From Leifsonia sp. CL147 (lineage in GTDB: Bacteria > Actinomycetota > Actinomycetes > Actinomycetales > Microbacteriaceae): 64,000 nt of DNA. The stretch lies in NCBI RefSeq assembly GCF_900114565.1, contig NZ_FOTM01000003.1:94674-158673 (forward strand), written 5' to 3'. Below the pieces are notes generated by a model. That model saw nothing but the letters and a program-made list of their open reading frames with translations, was not told where the DNA came from and did not search any database. Numbering within the stretch: the stretch's first letter is position 1; each line of letters begins with the position of its first letter. Below are positions 30,328-40,472 of this stretch, one piece after another. Made by a program: the position numbers and the translations under genes.

Positions 30328-31830
30328 GTGCCTCCCCAATCTCCGGCCACTCCGGGCCTCGACCCCGACGATCTCGCCGCCACCCTCCGGGTCCTCGCGC
30401 AGCTCCACGAGCTCGACAAGGAGCACCCCGACTACGTCGCCGTGCGACGAGCGACCGCGCACATGTTCAAAGCGTCGAAGGTGGCGAGACGACGGGAGCT
30501 GCGCGAGCAGGTGCAGGAGGCCGACCGCGCGGTGATCGCCGCGACCGCGACCGGCGCACCCGACCGCATCGACGACGAGACCCGCGGGCGCGAGCTCACC
30601 TCCGGCACGACGGGATCGCACACCGCCGGCACCCTCCTCACCTCGCGCCCCTGCTACATCTGCAAGCAGCACTACACCGAGGTGGACTGGTTCTACCACC
30701 AGCTCTGCCCGTCCTGCGCCGCGTTCAGTCACGCCAAGCGGACCGCGAGCACGGACCTGACCGGCAAGCGCGCCCTGCTCACCGGAGGACGCGCGAAGAT
30801 CGGCATGCACATCGCCCTCCGCCTCCTCCGCGACGGCGCGCACCTGACCATCACGACGCGATTCCCGCGTGACGCCGTCCGCCGCTTCTCGCAGCTGCCC
30901 GACGCCGGCCGCTGGATCGACCGCCTGCGCGTCGTCGGCATCGACCTCCGCGACCCGGCCCAGGTGATCGCCCTCGCCGACTCGGTCGCGGAGCGGGGCG
31001 CGCTCGACATCCTGATCAACAACGCCGCGCAGACGGTCCGCCGCTCGCCCGGCTCCTACTCGCTCCTCGCGGAGGCGGAGACGCAGCCGCTCCCCGACGG
31101 TCCGCTGCCGGAGCTGGAGACGTTCGGCCACACGGCGGACCCGCATCCTCTCGCCCTGGAGCGGTCGGTCGCCGCCCATCCACTGCTCTCGGCCGCCGAT
31201 GTGCGGGGAACGATCGCCGAGCTCACGGGACCTTCGGCGCTCACGGCGGACGACCTGGCCACGGCGGCGATGACCGCAGGGTCCTCCTCCCTCGCACGGC
31301 ACGCCGACGGGACGGCGATCGACGCCGGCGGGCTCGTGCCGGATGTCGCCCACGTCAACAGCTGGACCCAGGCCATCGGCAGCATCGACGCGCTCGAGCT
31401 GCTCGAAGTCCAGCTCTGCAACCAGACCGCGCCCTTCATCCTGATCGACCGGCTGCGGCCGTCGCTCGCCGCCGCCGGGCGCTCGTACATCGTCAACGTG
31501 TCCGCTATGGAGGGGGTGTTCGGCCGCCGCTACAAGGGCGCAGGGCATCCGCACACCAACATGTCCAAGGCGGCGCTGAACATGCTGACGCGCACCAGCG
31601 CCGGCGAGCTGTTCGAGAGCGACGGCATCCTGATGACCAGCGTCGACACCGGCTGGATCACCGACGAGCGACCGCACCACACGAAGGTGCGGCTCGCGGA
31701 GGAGGGCTTCCACGCGCCTCTCGACCTGGTCGACGGCGCAGCGCGCGTGTACGACCCGATCGTCCGCGGCGAGGCCGGCGAGGACCTGCACGGCGTCTTC
31801 CTGAAGGACTACCGTGCCTCGGCCTGGTGA
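30328..31830 (+). CDS. SDR-fold oxidoreductase with N-terminal zinc-ribbon and altered catalytic Tyr
   Basis: A 500-residue protein. Residues 1-100 are helical; residues about 109-131 contain [19 protein letters not shown] followed by PSC, a CxxC...CxxC zinc-ribbon. The SDR domain begins at about 146 with [20 protein letters not shown] (TGxxxxIG cofactor motif) and contains [13 protein letters not shown]. The usual S-x(n)-YxxxK is NVSAMEG followed by [13 protein letters not shown], so the catalytic Tyr position is Thr. A 100-residue insert separates the NNA and serine motifs. The GTG at 30328 was taken. The next gene's start region overlaps or follows closely. The substrate is unknown. Confidence 0.82.
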   Translation: MPPQSPATPGLDPDDLAATLRVLAQLHELDKEHPDYVAVRRATAHMFKASKVARRRELREQVQEADRAVIAATATGAPDRIDDETRGRELTSGTTGSHTAGTLLTSRPCYICKQHYTEVDWFYHQLCPSCAAFSHAKRTASTDLTGKRALLTGGRAKIGMHIALRLLRDGAHLTITTRFPRDAVRRFSQLPDAGRWIDRLRVVGIDLRDPAQVIALADSVAERGALDILINNAAQTVRRSPGSYSLLAEAETQPLPDGPLPELETFGHTADPHPLALERSVAAHPLLSAADVRGTIAELTGPSALTADDLATAAMTAGSSSLARHADGTAIDAGGLVPDVAHVNSWTQAIGSIDALELLEVQLCNQTAPFILIDRLRPSLAAAGRSYIVNVSAMEGVFGRRYKGAGHPHTNMSKAALNMLTRTSAGELFESDGILMTSVDTGWITDERPHHTKVRLAEEGFHAPLDLVDGAARVYDPIVRGEAGEDLHGVFLKDYRASAW

Positions 31831-31930
31831 CCGCTACGCTCAGGACCGAGACGCTGAGGATCGAGCGGCCGGGGATCAAGCGGCCGGGGATCCGGCGGCC
31901 GAGGACCCGGACGCCGGCGAAGGGACGCGA

Positions 31931-33946
31931 ATGTCGAGCACTCCAGGCCAGGAGGGGCACCGGGTGATGCCGGGCAGCACCATCCCGGAGCCCGGCCAGA
32001 CCCATCCCGCGCCCCGGGCCGCGAAGGGCGGCCGAGTGCGCCGCTGGCTCCTGACCGGCCTCGTGGACGAGCGGGGCACTCAGCAGGGACCGCACGGACA
32101 GAACCCCCAGCACACGCACAACTGGTGGCAGGTCATGTGCCTCACCGGTGTCGACTACTTCTCGACCCTCGGCTACCAGCCCGCCATCGCGGCGCTCGCC
32201 GCCGGCCTCGTGTCGCCGTTCGCCACCATCGTGCTGGTCGCGCTGACCCTGCTCGGCGCACTGCCCGTCTACCGCCGGGTCGCGCGCGAGAGCTTCCAGG
32301 GCTCGGGGTCGATCGCGATGCTCGAGCGTCTGCTGCCCTGGTGGGCAGGCAAGCTGCTCGTTCTCGTCCTGCTCGGCTTCGCCGCGACCGACTTCATGAT
32401 CACCATCACGCTGTCGGCGGCGGACGCCTCGGCACACGCCATCGAGAACCCCTTCGCCCCGGCCTGGTTCCACGGCAACAACGTGCTCATCACCCTGTTC
32501 CTGCTCGCCCTGCTGGGCGCCGTGTTCCTCAAGGGGTTCAAGGAGGCGATCGGCATCGCGGTGGTGCTGGTCGCCGTGTACCTGGCGCTCAACGTGGTCG
32601 TCGTGGGCTCGTCCATCGTGGAGGTGTTCCAGCGTCCGACCCTCGTCGGCGACTGGTGGGACGCGCTGTTCCGGGGGAACGGCAATCCACTGCTCGTCAT
32701 CGGAGTCGCCCTGATCGTCTTCCCGCGTCTCGCGCTCGGGCTCTCCGGATTCGAGACCGGCGTCGCGGTGATGCCGCAGATCAAGGGACGGCCGGACGAC
32801 GATCCCGCGCGTCCCGCCGGACGGATCCGCGGGGCGGGCCGGCTGCTCACCACCGCCGCGATCATCATGAGCGTGTTCCTCATCACGTCGAGCTTCACCA
32901 CGACGCTGCTCATCCCGCACGCGGCCTTCGAGCCGGGGGGACCGGCGAATGGACGCGCGCTCGCCTACCTGGCGCACGAATACCTCGGCAATGGCTTCGG
33001 CACGGTCTACGACGTCAGCACCATCCTCATCCTCTGGTTCGCCGGCGCGTCCGCCATGGCCGGCCTGCTCAACCTGGTGCCGCGGTACCTGCCGCGCTAC
33101 GGCATGGCACCGCAGTGGGCACGCGCGGTGCGGCCGCTGGTGCTGGTGTTCACGGCGATCGCGTTCCTCATCACCCTGATCTTCGAAGCGAGCGTGGATG
33201 CGCAGGGCGGCGCCTACGCGACCGGCGTGCTGGTCCTCATCACCTCGGCGTCCCTCGCCGTGACCCTGTCCGCGCGGCGCAAACGGCAGCCGCGGCGGAT
33301 GGCGGCCTTCGGGATCATCACCGCGATCTTCGTCTACACCACGGTCGACAACATCATCGAGCGGCCCGACGGCCTGCGGATCGCGACCCTGTTCATCCTC
33401 GCCATCCTGATCGTGTCGATCGTGTCGCGGATCGGCCGGTCCTTCCAGTTGCGCGCGACCTCCGTGACGTTCGACGTGACGGCGCTCGACTACATCCTGG
33501 AGGATGCGGAGGAGGGCGAGATCCGCATCATCTCGCACGAGCCGGACGTCGACACCATCACCGAGTACGAGCAGAAGAACAGGGACGAGCGGAAGTTCAG
33601 CCACATCCCGCAGCGCTCGCGCACGATCTTCCTCGAGGTGCTGCCGTCCGACTCCTCCGACTTCGAAGAGGACCTCGTGGTGCACGGCGTCGTCAAGCAC
33701 GGCTTCCGGGTGCTGCAGGTGAAGAGCGGCAACGTCCCCAACACGATCGCCGCGGTGCTGATCGAGACGCGCGACATCACCGGGGTGGTGCCGACCATCT
33801 ATTTCCAGTGGACCGAGGGCAACCCGATCTCGAACATGTTCCGGTTCCTGATCACCGGGGTGGGAGAGGTGGCCCCCGTCACCCGTGAGGTGCTGCGCGA
33901 GTCCGAGAAGGATGTCAAGCGCCGCCCCGCGGTGCACGTCTCGTGA
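31931..33946 (+). CDS. APC-superfamily permease with C-terminal cytosolic domain
   Basis: A 671-residue secondary transporter. After a polar N-terminus, about 12 transmembrane helices run from roughly residue 65 ([20 protein letters not shown], a conserved APC helix-1 break) to about 505. About 160 cytosolic residues follow, rich in charged strands ([40 protein letters not shown]). It resembles large actinobacterial amino-acid/polyamine or KimA-like potassium permeases; the substrate is unproven. The ATG at 31931 follows AAGGGA. An in-frame GTG at 31814 inside the SDR gene would add a 39-residue Asp/Ala repeat and is less likely. Confidence 0.85.
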   Translation: MSSTPGQEGHRVMPGSTIPEPGQTHPAPRAAKGGRVRRWLLTGLVDERGTQQGPHGQNPQHTHNWWQVMCLTGVDYFSTLGYQPAIAALAAGLVSPFATIVLVALTLLGALPVYRRVARESFQGSGSIAMLERLLPWWAGKLLVLVLLGFAATDFMITITLSAADASAHAIENPFAPAWFHGNNVLITLFLLALLGAVFLKGFKEAIGIAVVLVAVYLALNVVVVGSSIVEVFQRPTLVGDWWDALFRGNGNPLLVIGVALIVFPRLALGLSGFETGVAVMPQIKGRPDDDPARPAGRIRGAGRLLTTAAIIMSVFLITSSFTTTLLIPHAAFEPGGPANGRALAYLAHEYLGNGFGTVYDVSTILILWFAGASAMAGLLNLVPRYLPRYGMAPQWARAVRPLVLVFTAIAFLITLIFEASVDAQGGAYATGVLVLITSASLAVTLSARRKRQPRRMAAFGIITAIFVYTTVDNIIERPDGLRIATLFILAILIVSIVSRIGRSFQLRATSVTFDVTALDYILEDAEEGEIRIISHEPDVDTITEYEQKNRDERKFSHIPQRSRTIFLEVLPSDSSDFEEDLVVHGVVKHGFRVLQVKSGNVPNTIAAVLIETRDITGVVPTIYFQWTEGNPISNMFRFLITGVGEVAPVTREVLRESEKDVKRRPAVHVS

Positions 33947-34002
33947 CGGCCTGGCCTGACGGCCGGACGCCCTGACGGCCGGACGGCCTGACGGCCTGAC
34001 GG
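33947..34002. repeat. CTGACGGCC-type tandem repeats at a convergent junction
   Basis: Five to six degenerate 9-10 bp GACGGCCTG/GACGGCCGG units occupy the whole gap between the permease and the convergent DUF6510 gene. CGGCC/GGCCG self-complementarity allows several small hairpins. Confidence 0.65.
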
Positions 34003-34269
34003 CTACTCGACGGCGAACTCCAGCCAGGCGAGCCCGCGCAGGTCGAGGCAGAGCCGGCCGGCGTGCTCGGCGGCCACCGCGAGTACGTCGCCGCAGACCG
34101 AGCAGCGCATGACCAGGCCGTGCTGGTCGACGTAGACCCGGCCGCGGGCGACCACCGACTGGTCGCCGCAGTTGGCGCAGCAGCCGATCGCCGTGGTGAC
34201 GTCGGCCGCGAAGACCTCCGACAGCATCCCGGCGGCCGCGTTGCCGTCGAGGTAGTCCTGATCCGTCAT
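34003..34269 (-). CDS. DUF6510 zinc-ribbon-like protein
   Basis: An 88-residue protein with two CxxC knuckles: IGCCANCGDQSVVARGRVYV (about 28-47) and MRCSVCGDVL (about 54-63). It looks like a rubredoxin- or zinc-ribbon-type metal site. The start ATG overlaps the stop of the flavin reductase gene (ATGA), so it is the last member of the Mo-enzyme/reductase operon. It may bind iron or zinc and help electron transfer or assembly; this is inference from coupling. The DUF6510 assignment is from memory. Confidence 0.75.
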   Translation of the reverse strand: MTDQDYLDGNAAAGMLSEVFAADVTTAIGCCANCGDQSVVARGRVYVDQHGLVMRCSVCGDVLAVAAEHAGRLCLDLRGLAWLEFAVE

Positions 34270-35036
34270 GGCGTTCCTCCGATGCCTCCGTAGCGCTCGG
34301 TGCGGATGCGAGCCGCGTCGTGGCCGGCGTCGACCAGCCAGCCGGCGACGGCCTCGACGAAGGGCGTCGACCCGCAGACGAAGAAGGTGGGGGCGTCCGA
34401 TGCCGGGAGCACCCGTCGCATCAGTCCCTCCGCGGTGAGCCGGCCGGCCGGTGTGCTCGTGCCCGGGGGAGCCTGGCGGGTGTAGACGTAGTCGAGCTGC
34501 AGGGGCGCCTCGGCCTCGGCGGCGAGGGTGTGGAGCTCGTCCGTGTAGTAGCCGGAGAAGGGGCTGCGCAGCGAGTACAGCATCCGGAACGGCGCGCTGC
34601 TGCCCGAGGCCGCATGAGCGCGTGCCATCGACATGAGCGGAACGATGCCGGAGCCGCCCGCGATGAGCTGGACCGGTCCCGCATCGCCGTCATGCCAGAC
34701 GAACCAGCCGCCCACGGGACCGCGCAGCTCCAGCTGGTCGCCGATCTGCAGGCCGCGCACGAGGTAGGGGGACACCTCGCCGTCGGCGAGCTCCTCCACC
34801 GTCAGCTCCAGCTCGTCCTCCGCGAGCCCGTGCGGCTCCAGCGCCCCGCGGCCGCCGCCGGAGGCGATCGAGTACGACCGGACCGCCTGATACCCGTCCG
34901 GGGCCGTCAGCCGGATGTCGACGTGCTGGCCCGCGAGGTGACCGTGCAGCCCTGGGATGCGCAATCGCAGCGTGCGTGCCGTCGGCGTCTCCATCCGCGT
35001 GCCGACCACGTCGGCCACCCGCCATACGCTGCTCAC
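34266..35036 (-). CDS. Ferredoxin-NADP reductase-type FAD/NAD(P)H oxidoreductase
   Basis: A 256-residue FNR-fold reductase. The FAD-binding segment is VRSYSIAS (RxYS), preceded by the barrel strands [11 protein letters not shown] and [13 protein letters not shown]. The NAD(P)H-binding Rossmann part begins [17 protein letters not shown] and ends [17 protein letters not shown]. No ferredoxin domain is fused. The GTG at 35036 overlaps the stop of the molybdopterin-binding protein (GTGA), so it likely supplies or accepts electrons for that enzyme. This mirrors nitrate-reductase architecture, with domains split over separate genes. Confidence 0.9.
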   Translation of the reverse strand: MSSVWRVADVVGTRMETPTARTLRLRIPGLHGHLAGQHVDIRLTAPDGYQAVRSYSIASGGGRGALEPHGLAEDELELTVEELADGEVSPYLVRGLQIGDQLELRGPVGGWFVWHDGDAGPVQLIAGGSGIVPLMSMARAHAASGSSAPFRMLYSLRSPFSGYYTDELHTLAAEAEAPLQLDYVYTRQAPPGTSTPAGRLTAEGLMRRVLPASDAPTFFVCGSTPFVEAVAGWLVDAGHDAARIRTERYGGIGGTP

Positions 35037-35626
35037 CAGTAGCGCTGTTCCTTCCACGGGTCTCCGTACATGTTGTAGCCGTTCTGCTCCCAGAAGCCGG
35101 GCTGGTCCTGGGGGAGCATCTGCAGCCCGTCGACCCATTTCGCGCTCTTCCAGAAGTAGAGGTGGGGAACCAGCAGGCGGGCGGGGCCGCCGTGCTCAGG
35201 CTCCAGGTCCTTTCCGTCGAAGCTGTGGGCGATCCAGGCCTTGCCGCCGAGCAGGTCGGCGAGCGGGACGTTCGTCGTGTAGCCGCCGTAGGAGTGCGCC
35301 ATCGTGTACTCGAACGAGGTGTCGACATCCCGGAACAGGGTATCGAGCGAGACCCCTCGCCAGGACGTTCCGAGCTTGGACCAGCTGGTGACGCAGTGGA
35401 TGTCGGTGCTCACGTCCTCCTGCGGGAGGGCGAGGAACTCGTCCCAGTTCCACCGGTGCACGTCGCCCTTCTCCGTGGTGATGGTGAAGGTCCAGTCGTC
35501 CCGGGAGATGCGGGGCGTCGGCCCCGCGGAGAGTACCGGGAAGCCCTCGGTGAGGTACTGCCCCGGTGGGAGGCGCGGGTCGTCCGCCCTGCGACGGCCG
35601 AGGAAGCCGGAGGAGATGATTGGCAT
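35033..35626 (-). CDS. Sulfite oxidase-like molybdopterin-binding oxidoreductase
   Basis: A 197-residue soluble Mo enzyme domain of the sulfite oxidase/YedY-YuiH type. The Mo-ligating cysteine is in [10 protein letters not shown] (about 76-85); the pterin-contact segments [10 protein letters not shown] and [19 protein letters not shown] follow, then [19 protein letters not shown]. The protein stays cytosolic: no Tat signal is present. It forms a coupled unit with the FAD reductase and DUF6510 gene and diverges from moaA across 78 bp. The natural substrate is unknown; methionine sulfoxide, sulfite and nitrate reduction all occur in relatives. Confidence 0.9.
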   Translation of the reverse strand: MPIISSGFLGRRRADDPRLPPGQYLTEGFPVLSAGPTPRISRDDWTFTITTEKGDVHRWNWDEFLALPQEDVSTDIHCVTSWSKLGTSWRGVSLDTLFRDVDTSFEYTMAHSYGGYTTNVPLADLLGGKAWIAHSFDGKDLEPEHGGPARLLVPHLYFWKSAKWVDGLQMLPQDQPGFWEQNGYNMYGDPWKEQRYW

Positions 35627-35704
35627 GACGGCAGCATATTGCGGTGCGCGTCGCCGGGTCTACGGCGGACTCGGTCTCCCGCCCCGGCCGGGTTAGGGTG
35701 GAGC

Positions 35705-36799
35705 ATGACCGCTGTCAACCTGGGACTCCCGCTGCGCGCGCCCGCGCCCGCGGTGGTGCCGGGTGCGGCGCCGGAGCTGGCTGGGCGGCCGGCGCATCCC
35801 GGCCTGATCGACCGCTTCGGGAGGGTCGCTCGCGACCTCCGGGTCTCGGTGACCGAGAAGTGCTCCCTGCGCTGCACGTACTGCATGCCGGCCGAGGGTC
35901 TGCCGGCGATCCCGCGCGACGACCTGCTGAACGCGGCGGAGATCGCCCGCCTGGTCGGGATCGGCGTGCGCTCGCTGGGGGTTCGGGAGGTGCGGTTCAC
36001 CGGCGGCGAGCCGCTGATGCGAGCCGACCTGGCCGAGATCGTGGGCCGCTCGGCCGCGGTGGCTCCCGGCGTGGACCTCTCGATCACGACCAACGGGATC
36101 GGACTGGACCACCGCATCCAGGCTCTCGTCGAGGCGGGACTGACCCGCGTCAACGTCTCGCTCGACACGGTCGACCGCGAGCACTTCGCCCGGTTGACCC
36201 GCCGCGACCGGCTGCCGGCCGTTCTCGCCGGCATCCGCGCCGCCCACGACGCCGGCCTGACCCCGCTGAAGCTCAACGCCGTGATGATGCGCGAGACACT
36301 GCACGACGCGCCGTCGCTGCTGGCCTGGGCGCTGGAGAACGGGTGCCGGCTGCGGTTCATCGAGCAGATGCCGCTCGACGCCGACCGCTCGTGGCTGCGC
36401 GAGAACATGGTGCCGGCCGAGGAGCTCCTGTCCGTTCTCAGTGAGCGGTTCACCCTGATCGAGGCCGGCCGCGATGATCCGCACGCGCCGGCCGAGGAGT
36501 GGCTGGTCGACGGGTGGATGCTGGACGGCGCGCCCGCGACGGTCGGGATCATCGCCTCCGTCACCCGCTCGTTCTGCTCCGCCTGCGACCGCACCCGGAT
36601 CACCGCGGAGGGCACTGTGCGCTCCTGCCTGTTCGGCGACGACGAGACCGACCTACGGGGCCTCCTCCGCGGCGGAGCCGACGACGACGAGATCGCCCAG
36701 TGGTGGCGTGCGGCGATGTGGGGCAAGCAGGCCGGGCACGGGATGGACGCGGCCGGGTTCGCCCCGCCGCTGCGCAGCATGGGGGCGATCGGTGGCTGA
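35705..36799 (+). CDS. moaA: GTP 3',8-cyclase MoaA
   Basis: Radical-SAM enzyme for the first step of molybdenum cofactor synthesis (GTP to cyclic pyranopterin precursor, with MoaC). The N-terminal cluster site is CSLRCTYC (CxxxCxxC, about 55-62) and the C-terminal cluster ligands are FCSACDRTR and CLFG (about 288-313). FTGGEPLMR is the SAM motif. The chain ends with the activating Gly-Gly (GAIGG). Length is 364 residues. Its last 8 bp overlap the moaD GTG. It is transcribed away from the Mo-enzyme/FNR operon. Confidence 0.96.
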   Translation: MTAVNLGLPLRAPAPAVVPGAAPELAGRPAHPGLIDRFGRVARDLRVSVTEKCSLRCTYCMPAEGLPAIPRDDLLNAAEIARLVGIGVRSLGVREVRFTGGEPLMRADLAEIVGRSAAVAPGVDLSITTNGIGLDHRIQALVEAGLTRVNVSLDTVDREHFARLTRRDRLPAVLAGIRAAHDAGLTPLKLNAVMMRETLHDAPSLLAWALENGCRLRFIEQMPLDADRSWLRENMVPAEELLSVLSERFTLIEAGRDDPHAPAEEWLVDGWMLDGAPATVGIIASVTRSFCSACDRTRITAEGTVRSCLFGDDETDLRGLLRGGADDDEIAQWWRAAMWGKQAGHGMDAAGFAPPLRSMGAIGG

Positions 36800-37037
36800 G
36801 GTGCTGGTGCGATACTTCGCCGCGGCAGAGGATGCGGCCGGGCGCCCGGAGGAGCGCGTCGAGCTGGCGGACGCCACGGTCGGCGGGCTGCAGGCGGAAC
36901 TCGTCGCCCGTTACGGCGAGCCGATGGAGCGGGTGGTCCGATCGGGGTCGTTCCTCATCGGCGGGGTCGTCTCGCGCGACCCGTCGCGTGAGCTGTCCGG
37001 CACCGTCGACGTCCTGCCGCCCTTCGCCGGCGGCTGA
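36792..37037 (+). CDS. moaD: Molybdopterin synthase sulfur-carrier subunit MoaD
   Basis: An 81-residue ubiquitin-like sulfur carrier ([20 protein letters not shown], then [10 protein letters not shown]) with the C-terminal Gly-Gly that becomes thiocarboxylated by MoeB and donates sulfur in MoaE. The GTG at 36792 lies inside the end of moaA, so the two are translationally coupled. Its partner moaE is about 3.5 kb away on the opposite strand. The gene is followed by the second palindrome array. Confidence 0.92.
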   Translation: MAEVLVRYFAAAEDAAGRPEERVELADATVGGLQAELVARYGEPMERVVRSGSFLIGGVVSRDPSRELSGTVDVLPPFAGG

Positions 37038-37046
37038 GCGCAGCCG

Positions 37047-37221
37047 ACATTCGTGACGAATGTGCATTCTGACGCTGCGTATGTGCACATTCGTCACGAA
37101 TGTGGGTTCTGACGCTGCGTAGGTGCACATTTGTGACGAATGTGGGTTCTGACGCTGCGTAGGTGCACATTCGTGACGAATGTGGGTTCTGACGCTGCGT
37201 AGGTGCACATTCGTGACGAAT
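37047..37221. repeat. 40-bp tandem array with conserved palindrome (family B, array 2)
   Basis: Five copies start at 37047, 37087, 37127, 37167 and 37207, exactly 40 bp apart as in array 1. The palindrome is extended to CACATTCGTGACGAATGTG (19 bp) in the later copies. The linker GGTTCTGACGCTGCGTAGGTG differs wholly from that of array 1. Copy 2 has the central base changed and copy 3 one arm base changed (C to T). In both arrays the first copy is preceded by AGCCG. The array lies between convergent moaD and modC. Confidence 0.95.
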
Positions 37222-37231
37222 GTGGGTTTGC

Positions 37232-38317
37232 TCAGGCGGGGTAGATGGCGACGGCGTCCGCGGGCACGTGGAGGGTGACCGGGTCGCCGACTCGCAGGCG
37301 GAGAGCGGCGAGGACGCCGGGAGGGACGAGGGCGTTCAGGCGGTCTGTCCGCACCCGCACGAGGTCGGCCTGCGGCTCGAGCGACGTGATCCTCGCTCGG
37401 ATGCGGGCGCCATCCTCCGGCGGGTAGGCGGGATGAGCGTCCGAACTGAGGGCACTGCCACCCACCGACTCGTCAGCCGGCACGAGGCGCACGGCCGACG
37501 GACGGATCGCCGCGAGGGCGGGCGTGCCGACGACGAGTCCCTCGTCCGCCTCGCCCGGCAGGTGCATCCCGTCGCTGGTATGGAGGCCGTCGCGCGTCCG
37601 CACACCGTGCAGGAGCGTCAGCCCCGAGAGTTCCGCGGTGAACGGATGCCGTGGCCGCTCCAGCACCTGACGGGTCGGGCCCTGCTCCACGATTCTGCCG
37701 TCGTGCATGACCGCGACGCGGTCGGCGAGGAGGTACGCGTCGAGCGCGTCGTGGGTGACGAGGACGGTCGTGCGGCCGCGCAGGACCTCCGCCAGCGTGC
37801 CGCGGACCTCCGCGGCGATGGCCACGTCCAGCGCCGACAGCGGCTCGTCCAGGAGCAGGAGGCTCGGCTCGGCCGCGAGGGCGCGGGCGATGGCGACGCG
37901 CTGCGCCTGCCCGCCGGACAGTTCCCCGGGCCGACGATCGGCGAACGCGGTCGTGCCGGTGCGTCGCATCCACTCGTCGGCCCGCTCAGCCGCCTCGGCT
38001 CGCGAGGCGCCCGTCGCCCGCGGACCGAAGGCGATGTTGCTGCGAACGCTGAGGTGGGGGAAGAGCAGGGCGTCCTGGGCGAGCAGGGCGACGCCGCGGC
38101 GGTGCGGCGGCCGCCACTCGGCGGGCAGGTCGAACAGGATGTCGTCGCCGAGGGTGGCGCGGCCCCTGTCTGGGCGGAGGAGGCCGGCGAGCATCCCCAG
38201 CACCGTGGACTTGCCTGCGCCGTTCGGGCCGAGCACGGCGAGGGTCTCACCGCGGGCGACCGTCAGCTCGACGTCGACGTCACGGGAGGCGAGGGCGGCG
38301 GCGATCCGCAGGGTCAC
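37232..38317 (-). CDS. modC: Molybdate ABC transporter ATP-binding protein ModC
   Basis: ATPase of the molybdate importer, 361 residues. Walker A is GPNGAGKST (about 30-38), the Q-loop [11 protein letters not shown], the signature [15 protein letters not shown] (about 133-147) and Walker [13 protein letters not shown], with the switch His in VTHDALDA. The C-terminal 90 residues form a Mop/TOBE oxyanion-binding domain ([37 protein letters not shown]), which marks it as ModC rather than a generic ABC ATPase. It overlaps modB by 4 bp (GTGA-type junction) and is the last gene of the minus-strand Mo operon. Confidence 0.94.
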   Translation of the reverse strand: MTLRIAAALASRDVDVELTVARGETLAVLGPNGAGKSTVLGMLAGLLRPDRGRATLGDDILFDLPAEWRPPHRRGVALLAQDALLFPHLSVRSNIAFGPRATGASRAEAAERADEWMRRTGTTAFADRRPGELSGGQAQRVAIARALAAEPSLLLLDEPLSALDVAIAAEVRGTLAEVLRGRTTVLVTHDALDAYLLADRVAVMHDGRIVEQGPTRQVLERPRHPFTAELSGLTLLHGVRTRDGLHTSDGMHLPGEADEGLVVGTPALAAIRPSAVRLVPADESVGGSALSSDAHPAYPPEDGARIRARITSLEPQADLVRVRTDRLNALVPPGVLAALRLRVGDPVTLHVPADAVAIYPA

Positions 38318-39219
38318 GCGGCACTCCGAGCGGCCACCCGGACGCGCGACCCGGGACGTGCGCGGAGCCCCTCGCCGGCCCCATGGGCGACGGCGACGAC
38401 GACGATCGCGACTGCGACGAGCACGAGCGAGAGGGCGGTCGCCGCCTGCGGGTCGTTCTCGCGTTGCAGATAGATCTCCAGCGGGAGGGTCCGCGTCACT
38501 CCCTGCAGGCTGCCGGCGAAGGTGAGCGTCGCGCCGAACTCGCCCAGCGCCCGGGCGAACGACAGGATGGCGCCTGAGACCACGGCGGGGAGCACCAGCG
38601 GCAGAGTCACGCGGAACAGCACGGTCGAGGGACGCGCGCCGAGCGTCGCGGCGACCGCCTCGTATCGCTCGCCCGCCGACCGCAGCGCGCCCTCCAGGCT
38701 CAGGACGAGGAAGGGCAGCGCGACGAACGTCTGCGCGATCACCACCGCCGGCGTCGAGAACGCGACGTCGAGCGTCCCGCCGAGGAGCCCGCGCCGGCCG
38801 TACAGGGCGAGCAGGGCCAGACCGGCGACGACCGGAGGCAGCACGAGCGGGAGGAGCACGATCGCGCGCACCACCCGACGCCCGGCGAAGGGGACGCGCG
38901 CCAGCACGATGGCCATCGGCACGCCCAGCACCAGGCAGCCGACTGTGGCGAGCAGCGACGTGCGCAGACTGAGCAGCAGCGCATCCACCGAGGATGCCGA
39001 GGTGATCAGCGGGATGAAGTGCAGCCAGTCGACGTGGGCGGCGATCGCCACGAGCGGCAGCAGCACGAAGAGGCCGCCGACGGCTGCGACGGCGACGATC
39101 CAGCGCGGGACTCCGAGACCCAGTGCGCCCAGCCCCCGCCGGCCCAGCCCGCGCCCGCCGAGCCCGCGCTCACCCAGCCCGCGGCCGCCCAGCCCGCGGC
39201 CGCCGGGCTCCGTGCTCAC
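38314..39219 (-). CDS. modB: Molybdate ABC transporter permease ModB
   Basis: Inner-membrane permease, 301 residues, with about six helices after a 35-residue N-terminal tail. The EAA loop is seen in [24 protein letters not shown], and the segment [18 protein letters not shown] is typical of ModB/CysT-like permeases. The N-terminus is a low-complexity [16 protein letters not shown] repeat encoded by 15-bp tandem units. That repeat is not part of the family and precedes the first helix ([18 protein letters not shown]). The GTG at 39219 overlaps the modA stop (GTGA). Confidence 0.92.
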   Translation of the reverse strand: MSTEPGGRGLGGRGLGERGLGGRGLGRRGLGALGLGVPRWIVAVAAVGGLFVLLPLVAIAAHVDWLHFIPLITSASSVDALLLSLRTSLLATVGCLVLGVPMAIVLARVPFAGRRVVRAIVLLPLVLPPVVAGLALLALYGRRGLLGGTLDVAFSTPAVVIAQTFVALPFLVLSLEGALRSAGERYEAVAATLGARPSTVLFRVTLPLVLPAVVSGAILSFARALGEFGATLTFAGSLQGVTRTLPLEIYLQRENDPQAATALSLVLVAVAIVVVAVAHGAGEGLRARPGSRVRVAARSAA

Positions 39220-40010
39220 GGGGCGCCGAACCCGGCGGCGGCGAGCGCCTTCCGCCCGGCTGGACCGGCGACGTAGGCGATGAACGCCGCAGCTCCGCCC
39301 GCGTTGGATGCGTGGGCGACGGCGGCGATCGGGTAGACGTTCACCGTCTTCGCGGCCTCGGGGAACGGGATGGACTCCACCCGCGAGCCGGCGCCCTCCG
39401 CATCCGTCCGGTAGACGATGCCCGCGTCCGCTTCGCCCGAGCTGACCTTGCCGAGCACATCCGTGACCGAGGACTCCTCGCTGACCGCATGCACGGACAC
39501 TCCCGTCGACTTTTCGACGGTCGCAGTCGCAGCGCCGCACGGCACCTGCGGTGCGCAGATCACCGTCTTGATGGAGGGGGAGGCGAGGTCGGCGAAGCGT
39601 GTCACGTGCGCGGGGTTCCCGGGTGGCACGACGATCGCGAGGACGTTCGTGGCGAAATCCACGGGCGAGCCTTCGACGACCCCGCCCGCGATGGCCTTGC
39701 GCATGTTGGCCTGATCCGCCGAGGCGAAGACGTCGGCGGGCGCGCCCGCGGTCAGCTGGGATACCAGGTCGGAGGACCCCGCGAACGAGAAGGTGACCTC
39801 GGCGCCCGGATGCGCGGCCTCGAACGCTGTGCCGAGCGCCGTGAACGTCTTCGTGAGGGAGGCGGCGGCGAAGACGGTGACGGTCCCGGTGACTTTGGTG
39901 CTGGACGTCGCCGGCAGGGGCGCTCCGGCGGAGGCGGCGCTGCAGCCGGCGAGCGCGACCGCGGCGGCGGCGAGGAGCGCGGCCGTGGAGGCGAAGCGTG
40001 TGCGCATCAT
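39216..40010 (-). CDS. modA: Molybdate-binding lipoprotein ModA
   Basis: Solute receptor of the molybdate importer, 264 residues. A signal peptide with lipobox LAGC (about 17-20) anchors it outside the membrane. [16 protein letters not shown] and [27 protein letters not shown] are the canonical ModA oxyanion-binding strands, and [18 protein letters not shown] follows. The ATG at 40010 overlaps the stop of the upstream regulator (ATGA); a second ATG lies at 40007. An apparent longer frame upstream is antisense noise. Confidence 0.94.
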   Translation of the reverse strand: MMRTRFASTAALLAAAAVALAGCSAASAGAPLPATSSTKVTGTVTVFAAASLTKTFTALGTAFEAAHPGAEVTFSFAGSSDLVSQLTAGAPADVFASADQANMRKAIAGGVVEGSPVDFATNVLAIVVPPGNPAHVTRFADLASPSIKTVICAPQVPCGAATATVEKSTGVSVHAVSEESSVTDVLGKVSSGEADAGIVYRTDAEGAGSRVESIPFPEAAKTVNVYPIAAVAHASNAGGAAAFIAYVAGPAGRKALAAAGFGAP

Positions 40011-40417
40011 CGCGTGGCCGCCGTGCCGGGAGCCTCCACGATCACATTGGTCGCCTTCACGACGGCCACCGCGACCGATCCCAATTCGAGGCCCAGCTCG
40101 CGGACCGCCTCGCTGCTGATGAGGGACACCACACGGTGCGGACCGCACTGGAGCTCGACCTGCGCCATCACCCGGTCCATGACGATGTCGGTCACCAGGC
40201 CGACGAAGCGGTTCCTCGCCGAACCGCCGGCGGCGGACGGATCGTCGGGCAGCACGGCGTTCTGCTTCGCGAGGCGGGCGAGCTCCAGGCCGTCGACCAC
40301 GGTGCGGCCTGTGGCGTCGCGCTCGCTCGCGAGCACGCCTCCCTCGATCCAGCGGCGGACGGTGTCGTCGCTCACGCCGAGATAGAGAGCGGCATCCCGG
40401 ATCCGTATCTGCGGCAT
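40007..40417 (-). CDS. MerR/excisionase-type HTH plus TOBE (Mop) domain regulator
   Basis: A 136-residue molybdate-responsive regulator candidate. The N-terminal winged helix [20 protein letters not shown], then RRWIEGGVL, is of the MerR/excisionase type. The C-terminal 70 residues are a single Mop domain ([53 protein letters not shown]). It sits directly upstream of modABC with ATGA overlap, suggesting feedback control of uptake by molybdate. It is built differently from E. coli ModE (LysR-type HTH, two Mop domains) but resembles the short TOBE regulators of other actinobacteria. The ATG at 40417 was chosen at the HTH boundary. Confidence 0.85.
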   Translation of the reverse strand: MPQIRIRDAALYLGVSDDTVRRWIEGGVLASERDATGRTVVDGLELARLAKQNAVLPDDPSAAGGSARNRFVGLVTDIVMDRVMAQVELQCGPHRVVSLISSEAVRELGLELGSVAVAVVKATNVIVEAPGTAATR

Positions 40418-40472
40418 GAGAACAATCGTAGGGCCGCGGATGCGGATCGAGAAACGAAGGTGCGAGCCAGGG

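Noticed and set aside
31814-31930. Extended N-terminus of the APC permease from a GTG inside the SDR gene
   Set aside because: The added 39 residues are an Asp/Ala repeat, and a better Shine-Dalgarno lies before the ATG at 31931; kept only as an alternative.
37038-37231. Small coding genes within the palindrome array
   Set aside because: Any frames found are short and simply re-read the 40-bp repeat; no start with a ribosome-binding site.
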